From Hygrocybe punicea (lineage: Eukaryota; Basidiomycota; Agaricomycetes; Agaricales; Hygrophoraceae), in assembly GCA_963556145.1 (NCBI GenBank), contig OY744467.1, forward strand, positions 434,001-498,000: a stretch of 64,000 nt of DNA, written 5' to 3'. Of this stretch, positions 1 to 12,175 are shown one piece after another. Positions within the stretch are counted from its first letter, which is position 1. Each line of letters starts with the position of its first letter. Under the pieces are notes generated by a model, which ran no database searches, was not told the DNA's origin, and saw only the letters and a list, made by a program, of their open reading frames with translations. The position numbers and the translations under genes were made by a program.

Positions 1-1239
1 ACATTCAGGTGATGTATCTCTGCACCAGTTGCTGATTATGGTTTCCTTCAATTCAATAGATGGAGGAGGAGGAGGAAATAATTGCTCATCTGACTTGTCC
101 AATTCTTCTTTCATTTGAGCCTGAGTTTCTTCTTTGCCGCACTCATATGTTTCTGTCATTTTTTGTCTTCTGTACCACTGTTTACACAGGTCTTTATGTG
201 ATTTAATATCATGCACATGAAAAATAGAAACATGAGTATCACAAGCTGAACAATTATGCCTCATTAATGCCACAGATAGATCTTGTCCATGTAATCTTTG
301 TAATGTCTTTGACAAATATATACCATGTGTTGTTGTTATTTCACCAATATCCTTCACTGTCAAATTTGGCAGAAGTTCATGTAAAGGCATTTTAACACAT
401 GCATATGTTTTTCTATCTTCATATAAAGTGTTGGCTGTTTGTTCATCAATATGCCCCACATATTTGAATAATATGTCAGAATAATGGTTGATATTATCAG
501 ATGGTAGCATAAAAGATTGAAGAAAGCTAAACTTGAATGTTGGTATTCGTTTACCACCACCAATGTAGTCATATCTATGAAGGAAATTTATATATAAAGA
601 TTTAAACAAGTGTCCGAATAAATTCAAATTGAACACAATTATGTTTGAACGGCTATGCCATATTATGAAACATAGTGTGGTCCACAGCAACGTTGCATGT
701 GATAGAGAACTAGTAATACAATGAAATAAATATGTTTTGAAATCATGTCGTCTCAATAGCGATCGCATGAGCAATGCTTTGATCATTTTACAATGACATT
801 GGACAGTGATAGGTTTGAGAAGACAATACAAAGCAAAGAGATATTTAGGAGGTAAGAAATATGTTCTTGCATATTGAATAGAACGTATTCGCATTTTGAA
901 GGTGCTATTTTTAAATGTAGTCCAAACGAATAATGGATCGACTGTCAAGTTATCTTTTGTTTCTTTTGTTATTCCAATGATCTTTACATATAGTGTTGCA
1001 TTTATTTGCATCAATATTGTTGCATCGCCCTGATCTGGGGCCAACTCATGTTCTATGAGTTTTCTTTGAAAAACATCCAATTCTTGGGTCAAGGTCGATA
1101 TCACAGGACAGGAAATTGGTTCAGGAGAGATATACATAAGTTTGTCTTGGCATAGTTGTGGAAATAATGTTGCATTTGCAAGGAAATATAGATAAGTCAA
1201 ACATGCAATGCAGACACGGATGATGTTGTGGGGATTCAT
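1..1239 (-). CDS. Partial open frame, Helitron-type N-terminal region (tentative)
   Basis: I translated the minus strand from an ATG at 1239 through base 1 and found no stop in 413 codons, which is very unlikely by chance in such AT-rich DNA. The frame runs off the left edge, so the C-terminal part is missing. Visible landmarks are the segment MPLHELLPNLTVKDIGEI (about residues 284-301) followed by a cysteine pair in CSACDTHVSIFHVHD, and a proline run near the edge. A PLHxLLPxLTVxD segment before a Cys pair reminds me of the N-terminal region upstream of Helitron helicase-like domains in mushroom genomes. That link is from memory and no Rep or helicase motif lies inside the window. A stop lies in frame about 20 codons upstream of the ATG. 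Coding is fairly sure; the family is not. Confidence 0.5.
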   Translation of the reverse strand, partial: MNPHNIIRVCIACLTYLYFLANATLFPQLCQDKLMYISPEPISCPVISTLTQELDVFQRKLIEHELAPDQGDATILMQINATLYVKIIGITKETKDNLTVDPLFVWTTFKNSTFKMRIRSIQYARTYFLPPKYLFALYCLLKPITVQCHCKMIKALLMRSLLRRHDFKTYLFHCITSSLSHATLLWTTLCFIIWHSRSNIIVFNLNLFGHLFKSLYINFLHRYDYIGGGKRIPTFKFSFLQSFMLPSDNINHYSDILFKYVGHIDEQTANTLYEDRKTYACVKMPLHELLPNLTVKDIGEITTTHGIYLSKTLQRLHGQDLSVALMRHNCSACDTHVSIFHVHDIKSHKDLCKQWYRRQKMTETYECGKEETQAQMKEELDKSDEQLFPPPPPSIELKETIISNWCRDTSPEC

Positions 1240-2327
1240 AAGGATTTGTGACAGTAAGAGGAAACACCGCCCATTTAACTAGTCAAGTGGTTCGGATCAT
1301 GAATAACAATTAACACAATGGGATTGATCATATGACATTATATTATTTGTAAGCTTTTCCCAAAACACCATAAGGCGTGCCTGAATCTTTAGAAATCTGT
1401 GTTTACTTTTTTTATTCCATTCTATGTTCCTGTGACATGCCTTGATACAGGCCAAAAATGCATCTGTATCATGAATAGCTGCCTTACGATCTTATTAGGG
1501 GTCTGGCTGACAAGACATTGATCAAACCGACTGAGAAGAACAATGGTACCCCCTTTTAAGATATTTTGTGGATTTAATCTTCAGAGTCTCAGTGATATTT
1601 ATTTCTAGCTTGCTCAACAGACAAAACAGGTATTGAAGTTGAACAACCAGGCTGTTTGACAACTGTGCATATTTGACAATTGCTTGGTAATTCATGGAAA
1701 TTATCATTGTTCTTCATCCTTGTTAGAAATACATTGTCATTTTTATGGAGCTGTACGTATCATTCCCACACAAGTATACTGTATTATTCCGGTACCAAAG
1801 AGTCATAGCTCCCCTTGGAGTGACAGTTATATCTTCCACTACAAGAGGGGGTTTTGTTACTCTTGTATCATTGTATCCTCATTTAATAGGTTCATAAAGT
1901 TCGTGATTCTGGTTTCTTACATATATTCAATTTGAATTTTCATTAGCCCGAATGAGAGTCATCTCAGGTTGTCCTTCTCAAGTTGAGTGTGTAGGTGGTT
2001 GTACAACTGAACTGAAAGTAATGCATTCACCAGGATATATTTTAGACAAACAGATTTTCAGTCAACAAGATTGATGCCTTATGCTGTATCTATGCTCACT
2101 ATCATGCTCAATTCTTATGGTCATAGGACAGTAACACAAACCATTTTTAACGGAGCAAAAAGAAATACATATATAGAAACTGTACAAATGTTAATAGTAG
2201 CGATGTATGAGGAGGACATTTGAGGGCACAGATTGTCACCGAGTTTCCAGAAATCAACGACTGGGATACAGTCTTTTTAGTCAAATATAATGAATACTCC
2301 ACAAAAGAAGGACTTACTCCTCCGAAA
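1240..2327. other. AT-rich intergenic DNA, no gene recognised
   Basis: Only short open frames occur here and none shows splice-linked continuation or a known motif. It separates the left-edge open frame from the 3' end of the 8-exon gene. Confidence 0.5.
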
Positions 2328-4251
2328 TTAAGGCCCGGGATCAAGTTTGGATGTCGATGGCTTGGGAGATGAAGGCCTCGTTTGGCTTGGAGTAATGGAG
2401 AGTAGGATTTCGGGTGGAACGATGTTGCTCCAATCCACATCCATTGATGAAGCGCTGGGCTCTGCAGGGGTCGATGACTGGTGGCGTGACGATGCACGCG
2501 TATTGGGACGGAATCCTAGGACATGGAGAAGATCAGAATTGGAATATATACAGCCTATGATGTAATGTTGAAATACATACCCGGAGTCGGAGACTTCTTC
2601 GGTGGCTTCACCAGGTTGAGCTTCTCTACGATAATGCCCGCTTGCTCCAAAGCAACATCCAATTTCCTCCTCTTTGCCATCTCGCCATCCTCGTGACCAT
2701 CGCTTGGAGACATCTTTTCAGGTTCGGGAGATCCGTCATCGTTGTCCATGGTTATATCATTATCAACATCCAACAACCCCGCCCACTCTGGTCCTAAAAT
2801 GTCCAACTTCGCGGATTCCGGTGCCACAACATCCGGCTTGGGGGCGATGGGTGGCTTAATCTCCATTGTCAATTTCTCCGATGCCGATTGCCGGGTTGTG
2901 CGCGATGACCCAATTTCAACAGCGACTGCGAGATGTCAGTGCATTAATCATAACAAGGTGAGCAACGTACGCATTTGGGCCTTAGACCACTGCTTCTTTA
3001 CCGGGGCTACGTCCTCCTCCATCTTTATGTCGTCTATACATGAATAAATGTGTTGGATCATCGTTTTGATATTCGGAATTCAATAACTCACCCTCATCGT
3101 CGTCCTCGGCTTTGGACTTGATTGTGCGCTCTGTCATGATGAAGGGTTTGCATGTATGACAATCACAGACAATGAAAGTACTTACTGGACTTGGGCTTGG
3201 GCTTGGGCTTCTTTTTGTCCTTCTCGGACGAATTGTCTGCGCCACCTGAATATTCAATAGATCTATACACCACTATGGTTGAAAATTTGTACAAACCAGC
3301 AGAAGATGCCTTCTGTTTTTTGACCGATTTTGACTTGGCTTTGCCCTTGCCCTTGCCCTGGGCAACTGGCTCCTCTGCAAATGTATTATATCATTAGCAC
3401 AATCACACATGTAATTCTAGATCACACCTTCATCATCATCCGCCACATCAGAATCGACGAGGACACTATGTCCTTTACACCAAGCAATAACATGACCGAT
3501 GATTTCGAGCTTTGTGGCGTCAGGAAGCCCACCGAATGACCAATTTGCCAAGGTTCCGCTGTGCCATGCTGGCACGGATTCGTCGTATTTTGCCCAATCT
3601 ATGATGCCAGACGTGAGAATTCATTTGGCCATAAATACATATATACTTACCTAGATCCTCGGGCTTGATCTCGGTGTTCACAGCGCCATGTTGAATCAAA
3701 GCCGATGGAGAATGTTTCCCGACATAAAATTCTTTCAGGAGCCAATCATCGAAGATCTTGCTTCGCCAGTCACAGGTAACCTCGTTTGCCCGTTTTGCCA
3801 CCAAGACTTCTGCCCAAATTTCGTCCATGACGGTGTCGGTATACTTGAGGTAATCCCGAAGTGAATCGGTCCCTTCCTTATCATTTTTGACGTAGTCCGG
3901 CGAGTAGTTGGGTGCCTTGTTGTATGCGATGGCTGCTGTCGCGTAGATGTACATATCCATTTGATAAATCAAGCGACGGAGCGGTTCCTCGTATCGTTTG
4001 GGGATTTCGCGCCATAACTCACCTCGGGCGGTGGCATCGTGGGGGTGTGTCTTCAGTACATAGAGATTACGAGAAAATACGGGAATGGTGCCGGATTCCT
4101 TGTTGGGTGCCGGAATCTTGGGCGGGACCATGTACTGGATTTGGAAGATGCGATGTAGCTCCTGCAGCTTTTTGGGCAGCGCATCAGGCCAGTACTTGAA
4201 GGCAGCGGGATTGACAGCGGGAGTCGAGTTTTTGACGACTGGCAAGGACAT
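2328..4251 (-). CDS. Eight-exon nuclear-type protein of unknown function
   Basis: Exons on the minus strand: 3651-4251, 3428-3598, 3297-3374, 3186-3245, 3092-3130, 2971-3033, 2581-2925 and 2328-2515. All seven introns are GT-AG, 44-65 bp, and phases join perfectly to give about 514 residues. The N-terminal 250 residues look folded (motifs YWPDALPKKLQELHRIFQ, WREIPKRYEEPLRRLIYQMD, PAWHSGTLANWSFGGLPDAT). The rest is disordered: a basic tract GKGKGKAKSKSVKKQK resembling a nuclear localisation signal, a KPKPKPK tract, acidic runs, and a Ser/Pro-rich tail ending KLDPGP. I chose the ATG at 4251; an upstream in-frame ATG at 4329 would add 26 residues. I recognise no domain. It is the best-preserved host-like gene in the left third of the window. 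Confidence 0.8.
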
Positions 4252-4614
4252 GGTAGATGAAATAAAAGTTTTTTGGTCGACGTGTGAGGCGATTTGAGAG
4301 CAAAAGAAAAGGGCGGATTTATTACTCAACGCTCCAGACTATGAATACGGATGTCACGACCACGTGACCAGATCAATCGCCACATGTTCGACCTCATGTT
4401 CGGCTTCTTTGCATGCATAAACAACAGATCTATTTATTTATGTTTTTGATGTGGCTCGAGCGTAGAAGTTGTCCAAAGCTAGTAATTGCACGCAGAAAAC
4501 CGACATGTGCAGCGTATGGAATATTTTCCAGTTGGTAAGGCGATAAATCGAGTTAATTCGTTCGATGAATATTCACGGACTGGTCCGTTGACGGAAAAGC
4601 ACAACAAGTCTGAC

Positions 4615-5175
4615 TTGTTGGATGGATGTAGAAGGACTAGATATACTACAACAAACATGTTGTTTGGTGTGTTCGGTCACCGGACATGTTTGGTGGATGT
4701 CAATGTACGACTAGATATACTACACCGAACACATCGAACATGTTCGGTGTGTTCGGTGGAGATGTTCGGTGGATGTCAACCAACGGTTGTGACCGGATAT
4801 ACCACACCGAACACATTGAACATGTTCGGTGTGTTCGGTGGAGATGTTCGGTGGATGTCAACCAACGGTTGTGACCGGATATACCACACCGAACACATTG
4901 AACATGTTCGGTGTGTTCGGTGGACATGTTCGGTCAACGTTGCTGAACCAATATTACCAGATATATGACGCCGAACAAATCAAACATGTTCGATGTGTTC
5001 GGTGTGGTATATCCGGTCACAACCGTTGGTTGACATCCACCGAACATCTCCACCGAACACACCGAACATGTTCGATGTGTTCGGTGTAGTATATCTCCTC
5101 ATAATTGTTGGTTGACATCCACCGAACATCTCCACCGAACACACCGAACACGTCCGATCTGTTCGGTGGATATTG
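4615..5175. repeat. Foldback array of GTTCGG-rich units
   Basis: About three direct units of roughly 82 bp (for example 4796-4877) carry CCGAACA and TGTTCGGTG blocks. They are followed from about 4965 by two to three units in reverse orientation, so the block can fold into a long hairpin. Each unit also holds small internal palindromes (GAACATGTTC). Open frames here encode the same peptide on both strands purely because of this symmetry, so I do not call them genes. Confidence 0.85.
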
Positions 5176-5409
5176 CTCTTTCAAGACATTTAAATGATTC
5201 CATTGCTGATCAACGTGTTTGGCACGTGTTCGTTGTTTTATCATTGCCACTCTTGTCAGGTGACATAATTCCGACGTCTTATAATTAGAAGGTTTGTGGA
5301 ATCGTCACCACCCGCTATCAACCACCCTGAAAGTAATCAATCATTAAGGTATTGATGTATTAATGATATCTGTGTCTGTTCCTCATACCACCCATCCGAA
5401 ATCCTGCCT

Positions 5410-6953
5410 ATGTCCACAAACATGCCATATAAGAAGGAACTTGGTTATGAACTTTGCATGCACATCTGCCCTGGTCGAAAATGCGACTCTCCAAAAACGA
5501 AATGTCTTTTGTGGAAGAAGGAAGGCAACTCCTGCCAAAGACATGTCGGATCCGCACACCAACATCCCAAATGCGTTTCGTCTGGAATTTGTCCGCAGTC
5601 GGTATGTCTTGGTCGCAACATACGTGAAAATTCGCAGGGTGTCCACAATGCGACGGCCGCGGAACTCGATCTCCTTCCACGCAAAAGGCTATCATCCGAC
5701 TCTGAGATGGAAACATCATCTGACTGTGAAACGGAACTGCCAACCACCGTAAGCAACAATGAACGCCGTATAACCACATTAAGCAACAATGACGGCCGTG
5801 TTTTCAAAATCCTTTTTATCCTTGACCCAACAACTCGTATCGCGAGCAAAGCCGCAGCCATTAACGATCTTGCATTCGTCACCACGACAATATCCGACAT
5901 CGAACTCGATACCATTGCCCATCTTGATGGTTACATCCATATCATCAAGTCATACAAGAGTCGCTATTCAGCATGTATTCAAGAAGGGGTAATGTCTATT
6001 GTTTAATTTGTGGATTGTTGATACTGAAACGTATTTCACAACAAACAGGTTTATATCGGAATGCGACTACATCATGAGGATGGAGCCCGGCGCTTCAATG
6101 TCAAATACATATTTTGGCCCGAGTTCCTTCATGCAATACTTTGCCATCAAGACAAAGGCGATACGTGGCAAAAGTTCGCATCGGCAGATTGTGTATTTGG
6201 TGGTGTGGATATGGGAATGTCATACATGTAAGATTGACATCGCTTTAATTAATTCTGCTCCGTTTTCGCTGCATTATACTGATGTCTCGACAGTGGTAAC
6301 CAATACGGATTGACGCTGGAAAATGTGTCGATTTTCATGACTGGCATGGACGAACTCTGTCGAACGGCACACATCTGGCCGCCTCCGAAGCAGATGAACA
6401 CGGTCCATTCAAAATGGATACAAAATCAAAACTTGCTTCATGTCGCTTTGAATGTAACGCATACGATACGCCCTCAAGCAAAATGATTAAACGATGGCGA
6501 CCAATTCCCACCGAATATTGTCTTGAAATGGACACACAGCGACACCGGTCATCACGTCCTATTACCTGGCGACGCCAAGCGAAATTGGGAATACATGCGC
6601 AATAACTGTGAGGTTCCAGGTTCACGTTGGTTTGGGCAAACGTACATCGAACCACTGAGTAAGATGGGCGAATGGCGTGTGTTTCTAGTTGGTGGAAAGG
6701 TCGTGTATACGGTGCACACCCTGTACAACAAGGAAAGCAAGTCCTGGAAGTGGGATATCGTCTCAAGTTTCTATACCTTGGATGAGTTAAGGTGAGTGCC
6801 CTTCATTTTCACTTGTCATATCATATGCATGATTGTCTTAACTTTGTCAGAATATTTCAAATGCAGGGGACTCTATTGAAGACGGTGGCGTGCAATCCGG
6901 ACAGGGGCGCCATTTCTATAGATAACCTGTCAATGATGAGACAATACCTATGA
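5410..6953 (+). pseudogene. Broken spliced gene of unknown family, in-frame TGA
   Basis: Exon 1 starts at ATG 5410 and encodes a Cys-rich N-terminus (CPGRKCDSPKTKC, then further Cys pairs) and a basic Ser/Asp stretch. A GT-AG intron at about 5991-6049 leads to an exon with YIGMRLHHEDGARRFNVKYI and FASADCVFGGVDMGMSY. After a second intron (about 6229-6293) the frame reads through GMDELCRTAHIWPPP until a TGA at 6484-6486. The same frame then continues without interruption through GSRWFGQTYIEPLSKMGEWR and VVYTVHTLYNKESKSWKW, a block typical of an uncharacterised mushroom family. A last short exon ends at TGA 6951. One nonsense change and an apparently shortened C-terminus suggest a pseudogene. 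Confidence 0.6.
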
Positions 6954-7034
6954 AAAATATTTACACATTGTCGTCATTGTCGGTGACATTGGGAGATGAC
7001 ATTTGACGTTTCTTTCCACTGTAACAGATTGATA

Positions 7035-7471
7035 TCATGGTGGATATATTTGATATTGAAACACTAACACGTCTTTAACGTTGCAAAACTTGACGGAATG
7101 CCTAGGAGGATATTGATATTTGTTAACTCATATTGGATAACAATGATATGTGATTATAGATACCTTGTGAGCGTTGACGGTGCCATTACACTGCCAGTGC
7201 TTTGAATACTGACGGCATCATCATTAGCATCGGACAAAGCCACACTGTCCATTGGTCAAAAATAGATAACGATTAAAACGATGACACATACATATCATCA
7301 TCAGCCCAAGTCTTGATGACCTTCTTCCGCTTCTCGATTGTTGCAGAAGGCCGTCTTTAGTGCATGCAATAGAAACTTCAGTTATACCGAGTAAAATAGG
7401 GATGCATACATGGTGGCCTTGGATTTTGCTTTCGAGTTTGATTTCGTGGTGGTGGACTTCTTGGGAGGCAT
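7035..7471 (-). CDS. Small basic protein, cassette copy 1 (divergent partner)
   Basis: The ATG at 7471 opens MPPKKSTTTKSNSKAKSKA, a lysine-rich nuclear-type N-terminus. Short GT-AG introns can join it to exons encoding KRKKVIKTWADDD and then VALSDANDDAVSIQSTGSV, ending near 7035. The same layout appears at 12796, which starts MAPKKSVNVKTQSKARSS and later has DEDVISVHSVTSI. The two are therefore diverged copies of one gene. It is divergently placed against the gene that ends at 9389. Function is unknown; splice joins are my inference and the 3' end is uncertain. Confidence 0.5.
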
Positions 7472-7859
7472 TGGAGAGCGGTAAAAGTTGATGGAATAGT
7501 GGATATCATCTCCACTCACGCTTTAAATCACTCAAAAACAATAAGCTATGAATTTAAGATGAATCGGTGAATCCAAAACTTCAACAATAACATCAGAGGA
7601 TCCACCATTGGCACATGCTCATATACCAAACGAGGCTTCTTGGGCCATGTACTCCATGCAAAGCGCAAAGGTATGCATGAAAAATGGATGACTGTCCACA
7701 TGATATTCGCCACAAGTTTATACTGGTAGATTTCATGAATTGTTGACAAATTCAATTAAAGTTAGGAATGGAGACTAAACAAAAAGGGGTATTCATAAAA
7801 CAAAAATGCATAATGCCAAATTAAGAAACATGGGGTATACTAACAGATATTGATGCATA

Positions 7860-9389
7860 ATGGATAGGGGCTAATTTTAATGCTGTGCACACATATACTG
7901 TGATGCAGAATTAATGCGGAAAAGCTGGAGTACATGCTTGACTATACCATATCCAAACCAGACAGCTGACAACCAACATTATGTGGTGCATTTGAAAGAC
8001 ATGGAAAGGATCCGTATTATGCAAAATGACGCAAACTTCAATATTGAAGAATGCAATACAAAAACAAAAGCAAAACGGATCCTGAAAGCTATCATCACAT
8101 GGACATCAAAAGCCAATATGGATATGATCGGTGATGGCGGAAGATATAATCCATGAAGTGGACGAAATTGTGCCATGCAATATACATCTCACCACTGCTT
8201 TGTACGTGATGGACAACTATTACAACTTCAAGGGTGCATGTTAGCAATATCCACCATATATATACTGGCTAGTATTTGACACCAAATTGACAGCTGAACA
8301 TCTGCAGGAAATCATATCTGCACGCTTAGACGATGATGAAAGTCAGCTTGCGAAGGCCACAAACGTAAGTCATTGGATTTGAAAAGGTATATCATATTGA
8401 CCGCATTGCCAGATTGCAAATGTCAATATTGTGCATGTTGACTCTCCAAATTGCTGGAAGTTTACACTTCCAACCAATGATGAATCCGAACATCAAGAAT
8501 TGGTATTAAGTTTGCAAGCGATTTTGGTGGCGAAAGATCTTCCACCCATAACAACCAGGTATGTGCTAAATTCGTATCAATTCCTTGAATACCATTCTGA
8601 TGAATCACTGCAATAGTCAACCAGAACGCCGAACGCCCTTCATACGTCAAAGCATAGTCGTAACTGGCCTTGATACAACGGGCTTTCAATCCTATATCGA
8701 TAACCTTCGGATTCTGCACCAGAAACTGGCTCGTCAATTTCCTGACAAAGCAATGCAAGCTTTTACGCCTTCTACATACATGGATTACATGGCACTCACA
8801 ATAGGAACCTGATATTTCACTGATCGCCGACATGACAACACTTCCTCTCACATTCCATTCGAGTATGTCATCGATCCAAAAGGCATATTAACCTCACTTG
8901 CGAATTCCCGCTACTTTCATGGCCAGGACAATTGCGTACTTTATTACAAGTTGAAGTCTGATAGAAATCGACATTGGTGAGTGACGATGAATTGGGATCA
9001 CATCCCTACTGATGGAAATATTTATTAGCTTCATTCCAACAAACCCAACTTGCTTTAGAATCGGTGATATAGTGGAGGTTCAGTTTACAATATCGGCAGT
9101 TCCGGTAAAGAAGGATAAATTCAAGATGATTCTGAATCTACGGTCATTGGCACTGGTAGACAGTGACTTCACAGAGGTAACACTTTAATACATCAAGAAT
9201 TAAACGAATACTGATGTATATTCTCAGGAAGCAACTATGATTCGCAACAAGACAGCTTTGCCTACACCAACTACACAGCCCAGAATAGCCATCAAACGGC
9301 ATGTTGGGTATGTGGAAGAGGGTAATGATGCAGAGGGTGTTGTGGAAACAAGGCGACGCTTCTATAATATGAATATAGACCGATGCTAA
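7860..9389 (+). pseudogene. Cassette gene copy 1, nonsense mutated
   Basis: A multi-exon gene read on the plus strand, closely parallel to the copy at 13530-14759. Clear exons encode HLQEIISARLDDDESQLAKA, then SPNCWKFTLPTNDESEHQEL with ILVAKDLPPITTR, SYIDNLRILHQKLARQFPD, FHGQDNCVLYYKLKSDRNRH, and PTCFRIGDIVEVQFTISAVP with KFKMILNLRSLALVDSDFTE, finishing at TAA 9387. A TGA at 8810-8812 interrupts the second large exon exactly where the paralogue has CGA (14181), so arginine became a stop. The 5' end is eroded. I know no function for this family; the GDIVEVQ block could be a small beta-barrel but that is speculation. Confidence 0.65.
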
Positions 9390-9464
9390 TGTATAATATT
9401 GTATGTGTACTCAACCCGTTGATATGTTACAGCTGTTTTGCTATCTGATGGCAGCAACTGCACC

Positions 9465-9955
9465 TTTTTGAATCAATTGAGAAATTTGGACTTGGTAGAA
9501 TTTTGGGTGCTGTGTTTTGTATCTCATGAAATACTATTTGGATTAAGATGGTTATACAGGGAAAGTTGTACTATGTCTTGAGGACTATCTACGCCTGTAA
9601 TTACATTTGAACAATATTTAGGATATAGTAAGTTGTTGATGAAATAAAAGGTAGACCAGTACTTTTTGACGCCCAAAATGATACTGTCAAATTATGACAT
9701 CGAAAGAGCTCATATGAAGAAGACTGGAGGGAGAAGGTTGTTCATCTTTTCAAGGCCTAGAAGTACATATACCATATTCTTCTCTATTTTTGTCCTTTGA
9801 GCCGTCATTGCATCTGTACTATGTTTGTCTGTCACTAGGCTCGAAATACAACCAGAATCATAAACTGTATAACCATCTTGATCCAAGCAGTATTTCATGA
9901 GATACAAAACACAGCACCCAAAATTCTACCAAGTCCAAATTTCTCAATGTGCCTT
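9465..9955. repeat. Small element with about 100 bp terminal inverted repeats
   Basis: The left arm (about 9465-9577) and right arm (about 9855-9955) are inverted copies sharing GAGAAATTTGGACTTGGTAG and TATCTCATGAAATAC. A related TATCTCATGAAATACTG segment recurs at about 46810, so the family is dispersed. No coding capacity is visible between the arms. Confidence 0.75.
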
Positions 9956-10084
9956 TTTGCTGAAAAGATGAGAATGAGCTATTGAAAATCCATTATCTAC
10001 CTGTAATCCAGATTTAATGTTTGCATATTCTCTTTGTATCACCACTGGATAGCTAACTATATCCAATGTTCAATGTGTACTGAT

Positions 10085-10170
10085 CACATATGACAATAGT
10101 AACCTGAACATATTGACCGAACACATTGACCGAACACACCGAACATGTCCAATATGTTCGGTTTGTGGTC
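10085..10170. repeat. Short GTTCGG-type palindromic repeat
   Basis: ACCGAACAC and GAACATGTCC blocks with a reversed ATGTTCGGTTTG block resemble the foldback at 4615-5175 in miniature. Flanking DNA from 9970 to 10740 shows no recognisable gene. Confidence 0.5.
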
Positions 10171-10739
10171 CATGAAACTGAATTACAATTCATTGTACAA
10201 ATTCAATCAAACTACCTTTACTTCGCATATGTGATGCATAACCTTTTGTTCAAAGACGTGTCATATTAACTGGACGAAATCTGCAGGTACAACAAGCATA
10301 TTTACTCCTTTATATCTAAATTGATGACGAAATTCACTGCTGTACTGAGAAGCCTATGTTGCTATGTTCCTGCATTGATACCATTGGATTGTATCTTGGC
10401 CCAACCTTCACTTCTTCCCATCCTGCCATAAATATGATGCTTTGCTATTTAATAATTGCTTTCCAATCATATTATTTTGTTCTGGCATGATTGGAGCTTC
10501 TCTTGAACTAATTATGTTCCTTGTCCTTGTGTCTGGATCTCGAATCATTATGCAGTTGACTGCATTTATTGTACTATTTTCGTGTCCTTTGATGAAACAT
10601 CAACAAATTATACACCTCACCCTTATGAGCCCATTCAATGAATACATTGAAACAGCATCTGGGGTACCAATGTGTGAACTCCATAGTTTCTCAATGTTGA
10701 TAGCTCTGCTTGCACTTTCTCTGCTTCAATATGGGATGT

Positions 10740-11355
10740 CAAATATGGCACATAATGCACATCCAACAACTGTCCAGACTTTTATTTCTGCTATTATTTG
10801 TGCAATTGCAATGCCCCGGATTCAGGTAGGGACATCTGCAAAACACTTTGTGCCGAAAAATGATGAACCCGCCGGTTAAACCAGTGTTAAACCTGTTCCT
10901 TGTGATTCCAATGTACATAGCTGTTATATGTATCTGTAAACAAAGATATCATATCTGGTTCATTCAGTCTATATTGCACTGGCAATTCCTCAGAATACAG
11001 CAGGGATACTAGTTGGACAATACAGAACTCTCAGTACTGTTCAGACAGGTTTTCAACTCATCCATATGTCATAATGCACATTACACCAACAAAGAATACG
11101 ATTATTGTCATGAAGTCGACTTAGCAGTGGACTACACTTTCCCAACTTGGCACCTTTGATCTGGTGACCTTATTGTTCTTGCTCATTTGAGACAACAAAT
11201 TCTCACAGTTACAAAGTCAGCAGTCACACGGTTTCAAATTTATTCACAGGGCTTCAAAATTGTTCCCACAGTTTGCAACAATTGTTCCCACGGCTTGGCA
11301 AATTAGAGTCTGACCCTGAGTTGAAAAATCCACCGTATAGAACGATTCCCTTATA
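10740..11355. repeat. Dispersed element, single-monomer copy
   Basis: This stretch matches the element at 33780-34275 in the same order: a diverged 160 bp-type monomer piece (GCAATTGCAATGCC), then GGCAATTCCTCAGAAT, then CTTCAAAATTGTTCCCACAG, then ACCGTATAGAACGATTCCCT and the end block TTATAGGGACTCGTAAC. The overlapping hydrophobic open frame 10442-10879 has no recognisable motif, so I do not call it a gene. Confidence 0.65.
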
Positions 11356-11359
11356 GGGA

Positions 11360-12000
11360 CTCGTAACAAAGGTCACTGCGGAGAACAACAAACTGTTATG
11401 CGATGTGAATTGTCTTTAACCGTCAAGTCCTAGTTGACAGCTTACTTTTGGTTGACCTTGTGAATGTTGCTGATGACATCGCTATATTGAGGATTTCCAT
11501 TCCCTATGGCACTAGACCAAGATACCATGGCCACTGCCCTATTCAATATTTAACATTGATTCAGAAGATAAAACTGAATAGTTACTTAATGTTGACACAG
11601 TCCTTATATGTATCGACCAACTGAGGGTCTCTTGTACCAATGTCGGACTCATCCGTGTTTGGAGACCGTATACTAAGGCAAGGGCATCAATTAAAAAAAT
11701 AATAGAGAGATGTAATGTACCTGGTGATTTGGTGTTGTGCATATGTCACAGCTCCATCATCGCTACTGGAAACATTGTCGTCACTGATATCACGAAGACG
11801 GTGTATTAGTTGTGCCTGGACAGTCACGTGATAGAGTTCCCACGGTTTGTCGTAGTCAGTAGCTGACCTGATGTAGTAGACAGTCCCCACCCCAGTCTTC
11901 CCAGGCTTCCCAGCTAGACTCCGCCGGAGAGTCCCTCAGCAGCCTCCGACCCTCTCCAACGGGTAGTCTTTGTGACTTTGGAGGAAATCGCCTTCATGGT
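11360..12000. other. No gene recognised
   Basis: Short frames only. It lies between the dispersed repeat and the cassette partner gene; part may belong to the decayed 3' portion of that gene. Confidence 0.4.
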
Positions 12001-12175
12001 TTTGACAGATGTATCAGAGTTGCTGATCATTTATTAATATATGAACGACAAGAATCATATGAAGTATCATACCAAAGACCATTATCTGCATTTGATTTCT
12101 TAGAACCAAATTCGAGTTTTGCCATAGGCCTACGACATGTCTAACATATGACCAATTATTCAATTCCCAACTCAC

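Noticed and set aside
4486..5250. Repeated MFGGCQ / RWMSTN-type open frames
   Set aside because: The same peptide arises on both strands from the GTTCGG foldback.
10442..10879. 145-residue hydrophobic open frame
   Set aside because: It overlaps a dispersed repeat at its 3' end, has no splice partner or motif, and the homologous copy near 33 kb does not keep the frame.
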